A stretch of 64,000 nt of DNA, from the NCBI RefSeq assembly GCF_900105185.1, contig NZ_FNTJ01000001.1, positions 1,723,501 to 1,787,500 on the forward strand. Reading direction: 5' to 3'. Position 1 is the stretch's first letter, and each line of letters opens with the position of its first letter. The notes below the pieces were generated by a model, which searched no databases, was not told where the DNA came from, and was given only the letters and a program-made list of their open reading frames with translations. The position numbers and the translations under genes are program-made. Shown piece after piece: positions 9,063 to 19,573 of the stretch. This DNA is from Pseudomonas saponiphila (GTDB lineage Bacteria; Pseudomonadota; Gammaproteobacteria; Pseudomonadales; Pseudomonadaceae).

Positions 9063-10139
9063 ATGCGCGATCGTCTGTTGGCTGCGGAGAAGGTCAAGGC
9101 CATTGAGTGGCGAGATAGCACCCTGTATCTGCTCGATCAGCGCAAGCTGCCCCGTGAGCAAGCCTGGGTTGCGTACGACAGTGTGGCCGGGGTGGCTGAG
9201 GCGATTCGCTCGATGGTGGTGCGCGGAGCCCCGGCCATTGGCATCTGTGCGGCCTATGGCGTGGTCCTTGCCGTGGGTGCACGCCTTGCCGCGGGCGGTG
9301 ACTGGTTGGCGGCCCTGGAAGAGGACTTCAACCTGCTGGCTGACTCGCGCCCTACCGGCGGTCATTTGCACTGGACCCTGAATCGCATGCGCGAGCGTCT
9401 GGAGCGGGTCAAGGATCAGGCCAGTCCATTGGCGGCCCTGGAAACCGAGGCGCTGGCAATCCACGAAAGCGATCGGGAGGCCAATCTGACCATGGCCCAA
9501 TTGGGCGTGGAGCTGATTCGCCGGCATCAGGGCAATCCCCAGGTCCTGTTGACGCACTGCAATACCGGCGCCTTGGGCTCCGGCGGTTTTGGCACTGCGT
9601 TGGGGGTGATCCGCGCGGCGTGGCTGGAAGGCATGGTGGAGCGGGTCTATGTCGATGAAACGCGGCCCTGGCTGCAAGGCTCGCGCTTGACCGCCTGGGA
9701 GCTGGCCCAGGAGGGGATGGCGTGCATCGTCAATACCGACTCTGCAGCCGCACACATCATGAAGACCAAGGGGGTGACCTGGGTGGTCGTGGGGGCTGAC
9801 CGGATCTGTGCCAACGGTGATGTGACGAGCAAGGTCGGCACTTATCAACTGGCGGTCAATGCCATGCACCACGGCGTGCGCTTCATGGTGGTGGCCTCCA
9901 GTTCGAGCATTGATATGACCCTGCTCAGTGGCGAGGATGTTCTTCTGGAGGAGCGCGAAGGCGCTGAGCTGCTGGATGTGGGCGGGCAACCGCTGGGCGC
10001 CTTGGTGGAGGTCTTCAATCCGGTATTCGATGTGACCCCGGCGGACCTGATCGATGCCATCGTTACCGAGAAGGGTGTTGTCGAGCGTCCGGACGCCGCC
10101 AAGATGGCGCAATTGATGTGTCGCAAGCGCTTGCATTGA
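9063..10139 (+). CDS. mtnA: Methylthioribose-1-phosphate isomerase MtnA
   Basis: This 358-residue protein converts 5-methylthioribose-1-phosphate to methylthioribulose-1-phosphate in methionine salvage. Characteristic stretches are [15 protein letters not shown] near residues 49-63, [14 protein letters not shown] near 160, and [19 protein letters not shown] near 240-258, with the conserved cysteine and aspartate of the isomerase. Start ATG 9063 is preceded by GGGGTGAGGG. It is divergent from the mtaD-type gene, with a 108-base shared promoter region. The stop is 354 bases before gyrA. Confidence 0.95.
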   Translation: MRDRLLAAEKVKAIEWRDSTLYLLDQRKLPREQAWVAYDSVAGVAEAIRSMVVRGAPAIGICAAYGVVLAVGARLAAGGDWLAALEEDFNLLADSRPTGGHLHWTLNRMRERLERVKDQASPLAALETEALAIHESDREANLTMAQLGVELIRRHQGNPQVLLTHCNTGALGSGGFGTALGVIRAAWLEGMVERVYVDETRPWLQGSRLTAWELAQEGMACIVNTDSAAAHIMKTKGVTWVVVGADRICANGDVTSKVGTYQLAVNAMHHGVRFMVVASSSSIDMTLLSGEDVLLEEREGAELLDVGGQPLGALVEVFNPVFDVTPADLIDAIVTEKGVVERPDAAKMAQLMCRKRLH

Positions 10140-10493
10140 CTGTGGTGTGCGTAAGTGGTCGGTGGCGACTTACCGGGGCGGCTGTCCAGTCAGTAAAAAC
10201 CAGTCAAATGCGTACGAATTTGTCCTCTGAGGCTCTCTCGTCTCTTATCAGGCTGTCACCGGTCAACTAACTATGCTCCATGCGCGTCTGGGGGATAGGT
10301 GCGTGGCGGCGATTGTGATAACATCCGGCGGTTTCCAAGGTGGTCCGATGCGACTGCCTTCACTGCGCAAATCCATGGCATAACTTGTTGATTTGTCGTA
10401 AGTCGGTGCATGGCACTAGGCCTGCAGCGGCGAGCTTCGTTCGTCCCATATGGATGTGACGAAGTTTCACCAGAAAAAGGAATCAGGCTTCTC
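10140..10493 (+). other. Upstream region of gyrA
   Basis: No gene is recognised. It holds the gyrA promoter and leader. GTAAGT...ACTTAC at about 10150-10172 could form a weak hairpin after mtnA. AAAAAGGAA at 10474-10482 is the likely gyrA ribosome site. The reading frame is open from 10410, but the conserved GyrA N-terminus starts at 10494. Confidence 0.5.
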
Positions 10494-13163
10494 ATGGGCG
10501 AACTGGCCAAAGAAATCCTCCCGGTCAATATCGAAGACGAGCTGAAACAGTCCTACCTCGACTACGCGATGAGCGTAATCGTCGGGCGGGCACTGCCTGA
10601 TGCGCGCGATGGCTTGAAGCCCGTGCACCGGCGTGTGCTGTACGCGATGAGCGAGCTCGGTAACGACTGGAACAAGCCGTACAAGAAATCTGCCCGTGTT
10701 GTCGGTGACGTGATCGGTAAGTATCACCCGCATGGTGATACCGCGGTGTACGACACCATCGTTCGTATGGCCCAGCCATTCTCCCTGCGTTACCTCTTGG
10801 TAGACGGCCAGGGTAACTTCGGTTCGGTCGACGGCGACAACGCGGCGGCCATGCGATACACCGAAGTGCGCATGACCAAGCTGGCGCACGAGCTGTTGGC
10901 CGACCTGCACAAGGAAACCGTGGACTGGGTGCCGAACTACGACGGCACCGAGATGATCCCGGCGGTCATGCCGACCAAGATCCCCAACCTGCTGGTCAAC
11001 GGTTCCAGCGGTATCGCCGTGGGCATGGCGACCAATATTCCGCCGCACAACCTCGGTGAAGTCATCGACGGTTGCCTGGCGCTGATCGACAACCCCGAGC
11101 TGAGCGTTGACGATCTGATGCAATACATCCCCGGTCCGGACTTCCCGACCGCGGCGATCATCAACGGTCGTGAAGGCATCATCGAGGCTTATCGCACCGG
11201 GCGTGGCCGCATCTACATGCGGGCTCGCTCGATCATCGAAGATATCGACAAGGTCGGTGGCCGCCAGCAGATCGTCATCACCGAGCTGCCTTACCAGCTG
11301 AACAAGGCCCGCCTGATCGAGAAGATCGCCGAGCTGGTGAAAGAGAAGAAACTCGAAGGCATCACCGAGCTGCGCGATGAGTCCGACAAGGACGGTATGC
11401 GCGTCGTGATCGAGCTGCGTCGCGGCGAAGTGCCGGAGGTGATCCTCAATAACCTCTACGCCCAGACCCAGTTGCAGGCGGTGTTCGGCATCAACATCGT
11501 GGCGCTGATCGACGGTCGTCCGCGGATCCTCAACCTCAAGGACCTGCTGGAAGCCTTCGTTCGTCACCGTCGCGAAGTCGTGACCCGTCGCACCGTGTTC
11601 GAGCTGCGCAAGGCCCGTGAGCGTGGCCATATCCTTGAAGGCCAGGCCGTTGCCCTGTCCAACATCGATCCGGTCATTGCCCTGATCAAGGCCTCGCCAA
11701 CACCGTCGGAAGCCAAGGAAGCGCTGATCAGCACGCCTTGGGAATCCAGCGCGGTGATGACCATGGTCGAGCGCGCCGGTGCCGACTCCTGTCGTCCGGA
11801 AAACCTTGATCCGCAGTACGGCCTGCGCGATGGCAAGTACTTCCTGTCCCCGGAGCAGGCGCAAGCCATCCTGGAACTGCGTCTGCACCGCCTGACCGGC
11901 CTCGAGCACGAAAAACTGCTGGCCGAGTACCAGGAGATCCTCAACCAGATCGGCGAGCTGATCCGCATCCTCAACAGCGCTACGCGCCTGATGGAAGTGA
12001 TCCGCGAAGAGCTGGAAGTGATCCGTGCCGAATACGGCGATGCCCGCCGCACCGAGATCCTTGATGCCCGCCTCGATCTGACCCTGGGCGACATGATTCC
12101 GGAAGAAGAGCGCGTGGTGACCATTTCCCACGGCGGCTATGCCAAGACCCAGCCGCTGGCTGCCTACCAGGCCCAGCGTCGCGGCGGCAAGGGCAAGTCG
12201 GCTACCGGCGTCAAGGATGAGGACTACATCGCTCACCTGCTGGTAGCCAACAGCCACACCACGTTGCTGCTGTTCTCCAGCAAGGGCAAGGTGTACTGGC
12301 TCAAGACTTACGAGATTCCCGAAGCCTCCCGCGCCGCTCGCGGCCGTCCATTGGTGAACCTGCTGCCGCTGGACGATGGCGAGTACATCACCACCATGCT
12401 GCCGGTCGAGGAATACACCGAAGGTCACTACATCTTCATGGCCACCGCTAACGGCACCGTGAAGAAGACTCCGCTGGAATCCTTCAGCCGTCAGCGCAGC
12501 GTCGGTCTGATCGCCCTGGAACTGGACGAAGGCGATGTGCTGATCAGCGCTGCCATCACGGATGGCGAGCGTGAAGTCATGCTGTTCTCCGACGGTGGCA
12601 AGGTGACTCGCTTCAAGGAGTCCGACGTGCGTGCCATGGGCCGTACCGCCCGTGGTGTGCGCGGTATGCGTCTGGCCGAAGGTCAGAAGCTGATCTCCAT
12701 GCTGATCCCGGAAGAAGGCAGCCAGATTCTCACCGCTTCCGAGCGTGGTTTTGGCAAGCGCACGGCCATCAGTGAATTCCCTGAGTACAAGCGTGGCGGT
12801 CAGGGCGTTATCGCCATGGTCAGCAACGAGCGTAACGGTCGTCTGGTGGGTGCGGTGCAGGTGCTGGACGGTGAGGAAATCATGCTGATTTCCGATCAGG
12901 GTACCCTGGTTCGTACTCGTGTCGACGAAGTGTCGAGCCTGGGCCGTAACACTCAGGGCGTGACCCTGATCAAGCTGGCCAACGATGAAACCCTGGTGGG
13001 CCTGGAGCGGGTGCAGGAGCCATCGGAGATCGAGGGCGAAGAGTACGAAGGTGAAGAGGGCGCTGAAATCGAGGGCACCGTGCTGGATGCGGTAGCCGAG
13101 CCGGATGATGCAACCGATAGCCAACAGGCAGACGCCGCAGGCGAAGAAGAGTCGCAAGACTAA
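10494..13163 (+). CDS. gyrA: DNA gyrase subunit A
   Basis: This 889-residue subunit carries the breakage-reunion activity of gyrase and introduces negative supercoils with Gyr[21 protein letters not shown] is the standard Pseudomonas start. The quinolone-resistance region reads [18 protein letters not shown] at about residues 81-98; Thr and Asp sit at the usual resistance positions (T83- and D87-equivalents), so no common quinolone-resistance substitution is present. The catalytic tyrosine lies in MRYTEVRM near residue 121. The GyrA box-type QRRGGKGK and six C-terminal beta-pinwheel blades follow, then an acidic tail rich in E and D. serC follows after a 64-base gap with a hairpin. Confidence 0.98.
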   Translation: MGELAKEILPVNIEDELKQSYLDYAMSVIVGRALPDARDGLKPVHRRVLYAMSELGNDWNKPYKKSARVVGDVIGKYHPHGDTAVYDTIVRMAQPFSLRYLLVDGQGNFGSVDGDNAAAMRYTEVRMTKLAHELLADLHKETVDWVPNYDGTEMIPAVMPTKIPNLLVNGSSGIAVGMATNIPPHNLGEVIDGCLALIDNPELSVDDLMQYIPGPDFPTAAIINGREGIIEAYRTGRGRIYMRARSIIEDIDKVGGRQQIVITELPYQLNKARLIEKIAELVKEKKLEGITELRDESDKDGMRVVIELRRGEVPEVILNNLYAQTQLQAVFGINIVALIDGRPRILNLKDLLEAFVRHRREVVTRRTVFELRKARERGHILEGQAVALSNIDPVIALIKASPTPSEAKEALISTPWESSAVMTMVERAGADSCRPENLDPQYGLRDGKYFLSPEQAQAILELRLHRLTGLEHEKLLAEYQEILNQIGELIRILNSATRLMEVIREELEVIRAEYGDARRTEILDARLDLTLGDMIPEEERVVTISHGGYAKTQPLAAYQAQRRGGKGKSATGVKDEDYIAHLLVANSHTTLLLFSSKGKVYWLKTYEIPEASRAARGRPLVNLLPLDDGEYITTMLPVEEYTEGHYIFMATANGTVKKTPLESFSRQRSVGLIALELDEGDVLISAAITDGEREVMLFSDGGKVTRFKESDVRAMGRTARGVRGMRLAEGQKLISMLIPEEGSQILTASERGFGKRTAISEFPEYKRGGQGVIAMVSNERNGRLVGAVQVLDGEEIMLISDQGTLVRTRVDEVSSLGRNTQGVTLIKLANDETLVGLERVQEPSEIEGEEYEGEEGAEIEGTVLDAVAEPDDATDSQQADAAGEEESQD

Positions 13164-13170
13164 ATAAATC

Positions 13171-13203
13171 GTAGCAGGGCAGAGTGTTTGCTCTGTCCGC
13201 TAC
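13171..13203 (+). other. Stem-loop between gyrA and serC
   Basis: GTAGCAGGGCAGAG and CTCTGTCCGCTAC pair with one bulge and a mismatch around TGTTTG. No T-run follows, so this may attenuate or stabilise rather than end transcription between gyrA and serC. Confidence 0.45.
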
Positions 13204-13227
13204 CGTGAATGCATAGCGAGAGTGGAT

Positions 13228-14313
13228 GTGAGCAAACGAGCCTATAACTTCTGCGCAGGTCCCGCTGCGCTACCTGAAGCTGTCCTGTTGCGTGCCCAGG
13301 CCGAATTGCTGGATTGGCATGGCAAGGGCCTCTCGGTCATGGAGATGAGTCATCGCAGCGATGAATTCGTCTCCATTGCCACCAAGGCCGAGCAGGATCT
13401 GCGTGATCTGCTGAATATCCCCTCGAACTATAAAGTGCTGTTTCTGCAAGGCGGCGCCAGCCAGCAATTTGCCCAGATTCCACTGAACCTGCTGCCAGAA
13501 GGTGGCAAGGCCGACTACATCGATACCGGTATCTGGTCGCAGAAAGCCATCGAAGAGGCTTCCCGCTACGGTCAGGTCAATGTCGCGGCCACTGCCAAGC
13601 CTTACGACTACTTTGCGATTCCAGGTCAGAACGAATGGCAGCTGTCGAAAGACGCCGCCTACGTGCATTACGCGCCGAACGAAACCATCGGCGGCCTGGA
13701 ATTCAGCTGGATCCCGCAAACCGGTGATGTGCCTCTGGTGGCCGACATGTCTTCCGACATCCTCTCGCGCCCTGTGGATATCTCCCGTTTCGGCATGATC
13801 TACGCCGGTGCGCAGAAGAACATCGGCCCTAGCGGCATCCTGGTGAACATCATTCGCGAAGATCTGCTGGGCCGCGCCCGTTCGCTGTGCCCGACCATGC
13901 TCGACTACAAGGTCGCAGCAGACAATGGCTCGATGTACAACACGCCGCCGACCCTGGCCTGGTACCTGTCCGGCCTGGTATTCGAGTGGCTCAAGGAGCA
14001 GGGCGGGGTGGAAGCCATCGCCAAGCGCAACGAAGTCAAGCAGCGCACCCTGTATGACTTCATCGATGCCAGCGGCCTGTACAGCAACCCGATCAACAAG
14101 CCCGACCGCTCGTGGATGAACGTGCCGTTCCGTCTGGCCGACGACCGCCTGGACAAGCCGTTCCTGGCTGGCGCCGAGGCCCGCGGCCTGCTCAACCTCA
14201 AGGGCCATCGCTCGGTGGGTGGCATGCGCGCTTCCATCTACAACGCCGTGGACATCGACGCCGTCAATGCGCTGGTGGCTTACATGGCAGAGTTCGAGAA
14301 GGAACACGGCTGA
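13228..14313 (+). CDS. serC: Phosphoserine aminotransferase SerC
   Basis: This 361-residue PLP-dependent class V aminotransferase converts 3-phosphohydroxypyruvate to phosphoserine, and also acts in pyridoxine synthesis. YNFCAGPAALPEAV is the family N-terminus, and YAGAQKNIGPSG near residue 194 contains the PLP lysine. The GTG at 13228 (giving SKRAYNF) fits the family; an in-frame GTG at 13222 is an alternative, and the ATG between them is out of frame. The stop overlaps the pheA start as TGATG, so the two are translationally coupled. It opens the serC-pheA-hisC-tyrA/aroA-cmk-rpsA supercluster typical of Pseudomonas. Confidence 0.95.
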   Translation: MSKRAYNFCAGPAALPEAVLLRAQAELLDWHGKGLSVMEMSHRSDEFVSIATKAEQDLRDLLNIPSNYKVLFLQGGASQQFAQIPLNLLPEGGKADYIDTGIWSQKAIEEASRYGQVNVAATAKPYDYFAIPGQNEWQLSKDAAYVHYAPNETIGGLEFSWIPQTGDVPLVADMSSDILSRPVDISRFGMIYAGAQKNIGPSGILVNIIREDLLGRARSLCPTMLDYKVAADNGSMYNTPPTLAWYLSGLVFEWLKEQGGVEAIAKRNEVKQRTLYDFIDASGLYSNPINKPDRSWMNVPFRLADDRLDKPFLAGAEARGLLNLKGHRSVGGMRASIYNAVDIDAVNALVAYMAEFEKEHG

Positions 14314-15407
14314 TGTCTGAGCAAGAACTCAAGGCCCTGCGCCTGCGCATCGATGCTCTGGACGAGAAGGTCCTGGAGTTGATCAGCGAGCGTGCGCGGT
14401 GTGCCCAGGAAGTTGCCCGGGTGAAGATGGCTTCCCTGGCAGAAGGCGAAGTGCCGGTGTTCTATCGTCCCGAGCGTGAAGCTCAGGTGCTCAAGCGGGT
14501 GATGGAGCGCAACCAGGGGCCACTGGGCAATGAAGAGATGGCGCGTTTGTTCCGCGAAATCATGTCTTCGTGCCTGGCGCTGGAGCAGCCGCTGAAGGTG
14601 GCTTATCTGGGCCCTGAAGGCACTTTCACCCAGGCTGCGGCCATGAAGCACTTCGGTCATGCGGTGATCAGCAAGCCGATGGCGGCGATCGACGAGGTGT
14701 TCCGCGAAGTGGCGGCCGGTGCGGTTAACTTCGGTGTGGTGCCGGTGGAAAACTCCACCGAGGGTGCGGTCAACCACACCCTCGACAGTTTCCTTGAGCA
14801 CGACATGGTGATCTGCGGCGAAGTCGAGTTGCGTATCCACCATCACTTGCTGGTGGGCGAGAACACCAAGACTGACAGCATCAGCCGCATTTACTCCCAC
14901 GCCCAGTCGCTGGCCCAGTGCCGCAAGTGGCTGGACGCCCATTATCCGAATGTCGAGCGTGTGGCGGTCTCCAGCAACGCTGAGGCGGCCAAGCGGGTCA
15001 AGGGTGAATGGAACTCGGCGGCCATCGCCGGCGACATGGCGGCGGGGCTGTATGGGCTGACGCGTCTGGCGGAGAAAATCGAGGATCGTCCGGACAATTC
15101 CACGCGCTTCTTGATGATCGGTAATCAGGAAGTGCCGCCGACCGGCGACGACAAGACCTCGATCATTGTCTCCATGAGCAACAAGCCCGGTGCCTTGCAC
15201 GAATTGCTGGTGCCGTTCCACGACAACGGAATCGACCTGACGCGCATCGAGACCCGACCCTCGCGCAGCGGCAAATGGACCTATGTGTTCTTCATCGACT
15301 TCGTTGGCCACCACCGTGATCCGTTGATCAAGGACGTGCTGGAAAAGATCAGTCAGGAAGCAGTGGCACTCAAGGTGCTGGGTTCCTACCCGAAAGCGGT
15401 TCTCTGA
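14313..15407 (+). CDS. pheA: Bifunctional chorismate mutase / prephenate dehydratase
   Basis: This 364-residue P-protein makes phenylpyruvate from chorismate. The chorismate mutase domain is at residues ~5-90 (LRIDALDEKVLELISERARCAQEV), prephenate dehydratase at ~95-275 (AYLGPEGTFTQAA; VPVENSTEGAVNHTLD; DNSTRFLMIG), and a C-terminal ACT domain at ~285-362 with GALHELL and ESRP-like ETRPSRSGKWTYVFF for phenylalanine feedback. Its ATG overlaps the serC stop. hisC starts 11 bases after its stop. Confidence 0.97.
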   Translation: MSEQELKALRLRIDALDEKVLELISERARCAQEVARVKMASLAEGEVPVFYRPEREAQVLKRVMERNQGPLGNEEMARLFREIMSSCLALEQPLKVAYLGPEGTFTQAAAMKHFGHAVISKPMAAIDEVFREVAAGAVNFGVVPVENSTEGAVNHTLDSFLEHDMVICGEVELRIHHHLLVGENTKTDSISRIYSHAQSLAQCRKWLDAHYPNVERVAVSSNAEAAKRVKGEWNSAAIAGDMAAGLYGLTRLAEKIEDRPDNSTRFLMIGNQEVPPTGDDKTSIIVSMSNKPGALHELLVPFHDNGIDLTRIETRPSRSGKWTYVFFIDFVGHHRDPLIKDVLEKISQEAVALKVLGSYPKAVL

Positions 15408-15417
15408 GGCTTTAACA

Positions 15418-16530
15418 ATGAGTGGCGACTTCCTCGCACTGGCGCAACCAGGCGTGCAACAACTTTCGCCTTACGTTCCGGGCAAGCCCGTGGACGAACT
15501 GGCCCGTGAGCTGGACATCGATCCGGCCACCATCGTCAAGCTGGCGAGTAATGAAAACCCGCTGGGCGCCAGCCCCAAGGCGCTGGCGGCGATTCGTGAC
15601 GAGCTGGCGGAATTGACCCGTTATCCCGATGGCAACGGTTTTGCCCTCAAATCCCTGCTGGCCGAACGCTGCGGCGTGGACATCCAGCAGGTCACTCTGG
15701 GCAACGGTTCCAACGACATCCTTGAGCTGGTGGCGCGGGCCTATCTGGCGCCCGGACTGAATGCGGTGTTCAGTGAGCACGCCTTTGCCGTCTATCCCAT
15801 CGTGACCCAGGCGGTGGGAGCTGCCGCGCGCGTGGTTCCGGCCAGGCATTGGGGGCATGACTTGCCGGCCATGCTCAAGGCCATCGATGAGCAGACCCGT
15901 GTGGTGTTCATTGCCAACCCGAACAACCCGACCGGTACCTGGTTCAGTGCTGAGGAGCTGGATGAGTTTCTTCAGGATGTCCCGGCTCATGTGCTGGTGG
16001 TACTGGACGAAGCCTATATCGAGTACGCCGAAGGCAGCGACCTGCCGGACGGCCTGGACTTCCTGGCGGCCTACCCGAACCTGCTGGTATCGCGGACCTT
16101 CTCCAAGGCCTACGGCCTGGCGGCCCTGCGGGTCGGTTATGGGCTCTCGACCCCGGTGGTGGCGGATGTACTGAACCGAGTCCGCCAGCCGTTCAACGTC
16201 AACAGCCTGGCCCTGGCGGCGGCTTGTGCCGCGCTGCAGGATGCGGACTACCTGGCTGAGAGTCGCCGTCTGAATGAGGCGGGCATGCAGCAACTGGAGG
16301 CGGGTTTCCGTGATCTGGGCTTGAGCTGGATTGCGTCCAAGGGCAATTTCATTGCCGTGGATGTGGGGCGCGAGGCTGCCCCCGTGTTTCAGGGCTTGTT
16401 GCGCGAAGGGGTGATTGTGCGTCCGGTGGCCAACTACGGGATGCCTAACCATTTACGCGTGACCATCGGCTTGCCGGCGGAAAACACGCGTTTCCTTGAG
16501 GCTTTGGCCAAGGTTCTGGCTCGTGGTTGA
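15418..16530 (+). CDS. hisC: Histidinol-phosphate aminotransferase (HisC2 type)
   Basis: This 370-residue class I/II PLP aminotransferase has LASNENPLGASP near residues 43-54, NPNNPTGTW near 165, and the PLP lysine in SRTFSKAYGLAALRVGYG near 222. Placement between pheA and tyrA/aroA suggests it may also transaminate aromatic keto acids or prephenate, as discussed for HisC2 (HisHb) of Pseudomonas. A second hisC in the histidine operon elsewhere would be expected. The 3' end abuts or overlaps the following fused gene, consistent with an operon. Confidence 0.93.
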   Translation: MSGDFLALAQPGVQQLSPYVPGKPVDELARELDIDPATIVKLASNENPLGASPKALAAIRDELAELTRYPDGNGFALKSLLAERCGVDIQQVTLGNGSNDILELVARAYLAPGLNAVFSEHAFAVYPIVTQAVGAAARVVPARHWGHDLPAMLKAIDEQTRVVFIANPNNPTGTWFSAEELDEFLQDVPAHVLVVLDEAYIEYAEGSDLPDGLDFLAAYPNLLVSRTFSKAYGLAALRVGYGLSTPVVADVLNRVRQPFNVNSLALAAACAALQDADYLAESRRLNEAGMQQLEAGFRDLGLSWIASKGNFIAVDVGREAAPVFQGLLREGVIVRPVANYGMPNHLRVTIGLPAENTRFLEALAKVLARG

Positions 16531-16558
16531 TGTCATTCCAACGCAATCTGCTGAGCCT

Positions 16559-18766
16559 ATGATCGGTCGCCTGGTGGTGATCGGTCTGGGATTGATTGGT
16601 GGCTCCTTCGCTAAGGGGTTGCGCGAAAGTGGCGTGTGCCGCGAAGTGGTCGGTGTCGATCTGGATCCCCAGTCCCGCCAGTTGGCGGTTGAGCTGGGGG
16701 TCGTGGATCGTTGTGAAGAGGATCTGGCTCTGGCTTGCCAGGGAGCCGATGTGATTCAACTGGCCGTGCCGATCCTGGCCATGGAAAAGCTTCTGGCGTT
16801 GCTGGCCAGGATGGATCTGGGGCAGGCGGTGCTGACTGATGTCGGCAGTGCCAAGGGCAATGTGGTGCGCGCGGCACAAGAGGCGTTTGCCGGCATGCCG
16901 GCGCGCTTCGTCCCCGGGCATCCGATTGCCGGCTCCGAGCAGAGCGGTGTCGAAGCCTCCAATGCCCAGTTGTTCCGTCGCCACAAAGTGATCCTGACGC
17001 CTCTGGAGCAAACCGATCCGGATGCGCTGGAGCTGGTCGACAGGCTTTGGCGTGAGCTGGGAGCGGATGTTGAGCATATGCAGGTCGAGCGCCATGACGA
17101 GGTTCTGGCGGCCACCAGTCACTTGCCGCACTTGTTGGCATTCGGCCTGGTGGATTCGCTGGCCAAGCGCAGTGAAAATCTCGACATCTTCCGTTACGCT
17201 GCGGGCGGTTTCCGCGATTTCACGAGAATCGCCGGCAGCGACCCGGTCATGTGGCACGACATCTTCCTCGCCAATCGCGAAGCGGTTCTGCGCACACTCG
17301 ATACATTTCGCAACGACCTCGACGCCCTGCGCGATGCGGTCGATGCAGGGGACGGGCATCAGTTGTTGGGCGTATTCACTCGCGCCCGGGTTGCCCGCGA
17401 GCATTTCGGTAAAATCCTGGCCCGCCGGGCCTATGTGGACGCTATGAACTCCAACGATCTGATTTTCCTGGCAAATCCTGGTGGCCGCCTGTCTGGGCGG
17501 ATTCGTGTACCGGGCGACAAGTCGATTTCCCACCGTTCGATCATGCTCGGCTCCCTGGCTGAAGGCACCACTGAAGTCGAGGGTTTCCTCGAGGGTGAAG
17601 ATGCCTTGGCCACGTTGCAGGCATTTCGCGACATGGGAGTGGTCATCGAGGGGCCGCACCATGGGCGTGTGACCATCCATGGGGTGGGGTTGCATGGCTT
17701 GAAGCCAGCACCGGGCCCGATCTACCTGGGCAACTCCGGTACTTCGATGCGTCTGCTTTCCGGTTTGCTGGCTGCACAGAGCTTCGACAGCACTCTGACG
17801 GGGGATCCTTCTCTGTCCAAGCGCCCAATGAACCGTGCGGCCAATCCGCTGCGGGAAATGGGGGCGGTGATCGAGACTGCGGCCGAGGGGCGCCCACCGA
17901 TGGTGATTCGCGGTGGTCACAAGCTCAAGGGGCTGACCTATACCTTGCCGATGGCCAGTGCCCAGGTTAAGTCGTGCCTGCTGTTGGCCGGTTTGTACGC
18001 TGATGGGAAGACCACCGTTACTGAGCCTGCGCCGACTCGTGATCACACCGAGCGCATGCTGCGCGGCTTCGGCTACTCGGTGAATGTCGACGGTGCAACT
18101 GCTTCGGTTGAATCCGGCGGCAAGCTCAAGGCGACTCATATTGAGGTGCCGGCAGATATCTCCTCCGCAGCGTTCTTCCTGGTCGCCGCGTCGATCGCTG
18201 AAGGTTCGGAGCTGGTACTTGAGCACGTAGGGATCAACCCGACCCGCACTGGCGTAATCGATATCCTGCGGCTGATGGGGGCTGATATTCGTCTGGAGAA
18301 CCAGCGCGAAGTCGGCGGTGAGCCTGTTGCGGATCTGCATGTGCGGGCTGCCAAACTCAAGGGCATCGAAATTCCCGAGGAATTGGTGCCGCTGGCAATC
18401 GATGAGTTCCCGGTGCTGTTCGTCGCGGCAGCCTGCGCTGAAGGCCGCACTGTGTTGCGCGGCGCCGAAGAACTGCGGGTCAAGGAGTCCGACCGCATCC
18501 AGGTCATGGCTGATGGCTTGCTGGCCTTGGGGGTCAAGTGCGAGCCGACTCCGGACGGCATCATCATTGATGGTGGGCAGATCGGCGGGGGTGAAGTGCA
18601 TGGTCACGGCGATCACCGTATTGCCATGGCATTCAGTGTTGCCTCGTTGCGGGCCAATGCGCCGATTCGTATTCATGACTGCGCGAACGTTGCGACTTCG
18701 TTCCCGAATTTTCTCGCGCTGTGCGCGCAGGTGGGGATTCGGGTTGCACAAGAGGCTCAGTCGTGA
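16559..18766 (+). CDS. tyrA-aroA: Fused prephenate dehydrogenase / 5-enolpyruvylshikimate-3-phosphate synthase
   Basis: This is a two-domain protein of about 735 residues. The N-terminal ~290 residues form an NAD-binding prephenate/arogenate dehydrogenase ([29 protein letters not shown]), used for tyrosine. The C-terminal ~435 residues are EPSP synthase ([60 protein letters not shown]), the glyphosate target of the shikimate pathway. The fusion is a known feature of Pseudomonas. The ATG at 16559 has no clear Shine-Dalgarno site; an in-frame GTG at 16523 overlapping the hisC end would add 12 residues and is a real alternative. The stop overlaps the cmk start (GTGA). Confidence 0.95.
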   Translation: MIGRLVVIGLGLIGGSFAKGLRESGVCREVVGVDLDPQSRQLAVELGVVDRCEEDLALACQGADVIQLAVPILAMEKLLALLARMDLGQAVLTDVGSAKGNVVRAAQEAFAGMPARFVPGHPIAGSEQSGVEASNAQLFRRHKVILTPLEQTDPDALELVDRLWRELGADVEHMQVERHDEVLAATSHLPHLLAFGLVDSLAKRSENLDIFRYAAGGFRDFTRIAGSDPVMWHDIFLANREAVLRTLDTFRNDLDALRDAVDAGDGHQLLGVFTRARVAREHFGKILARRAYVDAMNSNDLIFLANPGGRLSGRIRVPGDKSISHRSIMLGSLAEGTTEVEGFLEGEDALATLQAFRDMGVVIEGPHHGRVTIHGVGLHGLKPAPGPIYLGNSGTSMRLLSGLLAAQSFDSTLTGDPSLSKRPMNRAANPLREMGAVIETAAEGRPPMVIRGGHKLKGLTYTLPMASAQVKSCLLLAGLYADGKTTVTEPAPTRDHTERMLRGFGYSVNVDGATASVESGGKLKATHIEVPADISSAAFFLVAASIAEGSELVLEHVGINPTRTGVIDILRLMGADIRLENQREVGGEPVADLHVRAAKLKGIEIPEELVPLAIDEFPVLFVAAACAEGRTVLRGAEELRVKESDRIQVMADGLLALGVKCEPTPDGIIIDGGQIGGGEVHGHGDHRIAMAFSVASLRANAPIRIHDCANVATSFPNFLALCAQVGIRVAQEAQS

Positions 18767-19452
18767 ATATCAAGGCGCCTGTAATCACCATCGACGGGCC
18801 TAGTGGTTCTGGCAAGGGCACCATTGCTGGCAAGTTGGCCAAGCATTTGGGCTGGTGCTTGCTGGATTCCGGCGCTTTGTACCGGTTGCTGGCGTTCGCG
18901 GCACGCAATCATGGGGTCGACTTGACCAATGAAGAGTCGCTTAAGTTGCTGGCGGCGCATCTTGATGTGCAGTTTCTTGGAGCCACTGAACATCATCCGC
19001 AGAGGATCATTCTCGAGGGTGATGATGTAACTGATGATCTGCGTAATGAGCAGGTTGGTGCCTGGGCTTCTCAGGTCGCGGCGCTGCCGGCCGTGCGTGA
19101 TGCTTTGTTGCAGCGTCAGCGAGCTTTCCAGGAGCCGCCGGGGCTGGTAGCGGATGGTCGCGACATGGGCACTGTGGTGTTTCCGGATGCACCATTAAAA
19201 ATTTTCCTCACTGCCAGCGCCGAGGAGCGTGCTCGTCGGCGTTACTTGCAGTTGAAGGGGAAGGTCGATGGTGTTAGTCTGTCGAGTCTGCTAGATGAGA
19301 TTCGTGCGCGCGATGAGCGCGATACCCAGCGAGCGGTGGCCCCGCTCAAGCCGGCGGCCGACGCCATACAGCTGGATTCTACGGAGTTGTCCATCGAGCA
19401 GGTGTTGCAACGCATTCTGAGCGAGATCGCCATTCGCGATATCGCCGGGTGA
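18763..19452 (+). CDS. cmk: Cytidylate kinase
   Basis: This 229-residue P-loop kinase phosphorylates CMP and dCMP. The Walker A motif GPSGSGKGT lies at residues 11-19. [13 protein letters not shown] near 132-144 and the lid residues [14 protein letters not shown] follow. The GTG start at 18763 overlaps the stop of tyrA-aroA in the sequence GTGA, so translation is coupled. A terminator-like hairpin with T-run follows the stop before rpsA. Confidence 0.97.
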   Translation: MNIKAPVITIDGPSGSGKGTIAGKLAKHLGWCLLDSGALYRLLAFAARNHGVDLTNEESLKLLAAHLDVQFLGATEHHPQRIILEGDDVTDDLRNEQVGAWASQVAALPAVRDALLQRQRAFQEPPGLVADGRDMGTVVFPDAPLKIFLTASAEERARRRYLQLKGKVDGVSLSSLLDEIRARDERDTQRAVAPLKPAADAIQLDSTELSIEQVLQRILSEIAIRDIAG

Positions 19453-19456
19453 ACAA

Positions 19457-19500
19457 GGAAGATCGCGGGGGACCAGTCATAGTCCTGCGATCTTTCTTTT
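19457..19500 (+). terminator. Terminator between cmk and rpsA
   Basis: GAAGATCGCGGGGGAC pairs with GTCCTGCGATCTTTC around a short loop and is followed by TTTT. Some transcripts may read through to rpsA. Confidence 0.7.
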
Positions 19501-19573
19501 ATATGAACGTAACCCACATTGTCTGGGATGTGGCAGATGGGCGTATTCTTCGCCCTTATCAACAGGAATTAAA

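Noticed and set aside
8955..10136. Extended N-terminus of the mtaD-type gene reading antisense through mtnA
   Set aside because: The conserved amidohydrolase begins at 8954; upstream codons are only the reverse of mtnA.
10467..13157. 896-codon open frame antisense to gyrA
   Set aside because: It mirrors the gyrA codons, lacks a ribosome site and has no recognisable domain; GC-rich genes commonly leave such open antisense frames.
16445..18751. 768-codon open frame antisense to tyrA-aroA
   Set aside because: The opposite strand encodes a clear two-domain enzyme; the antisense frame is a codon-bias shadow.
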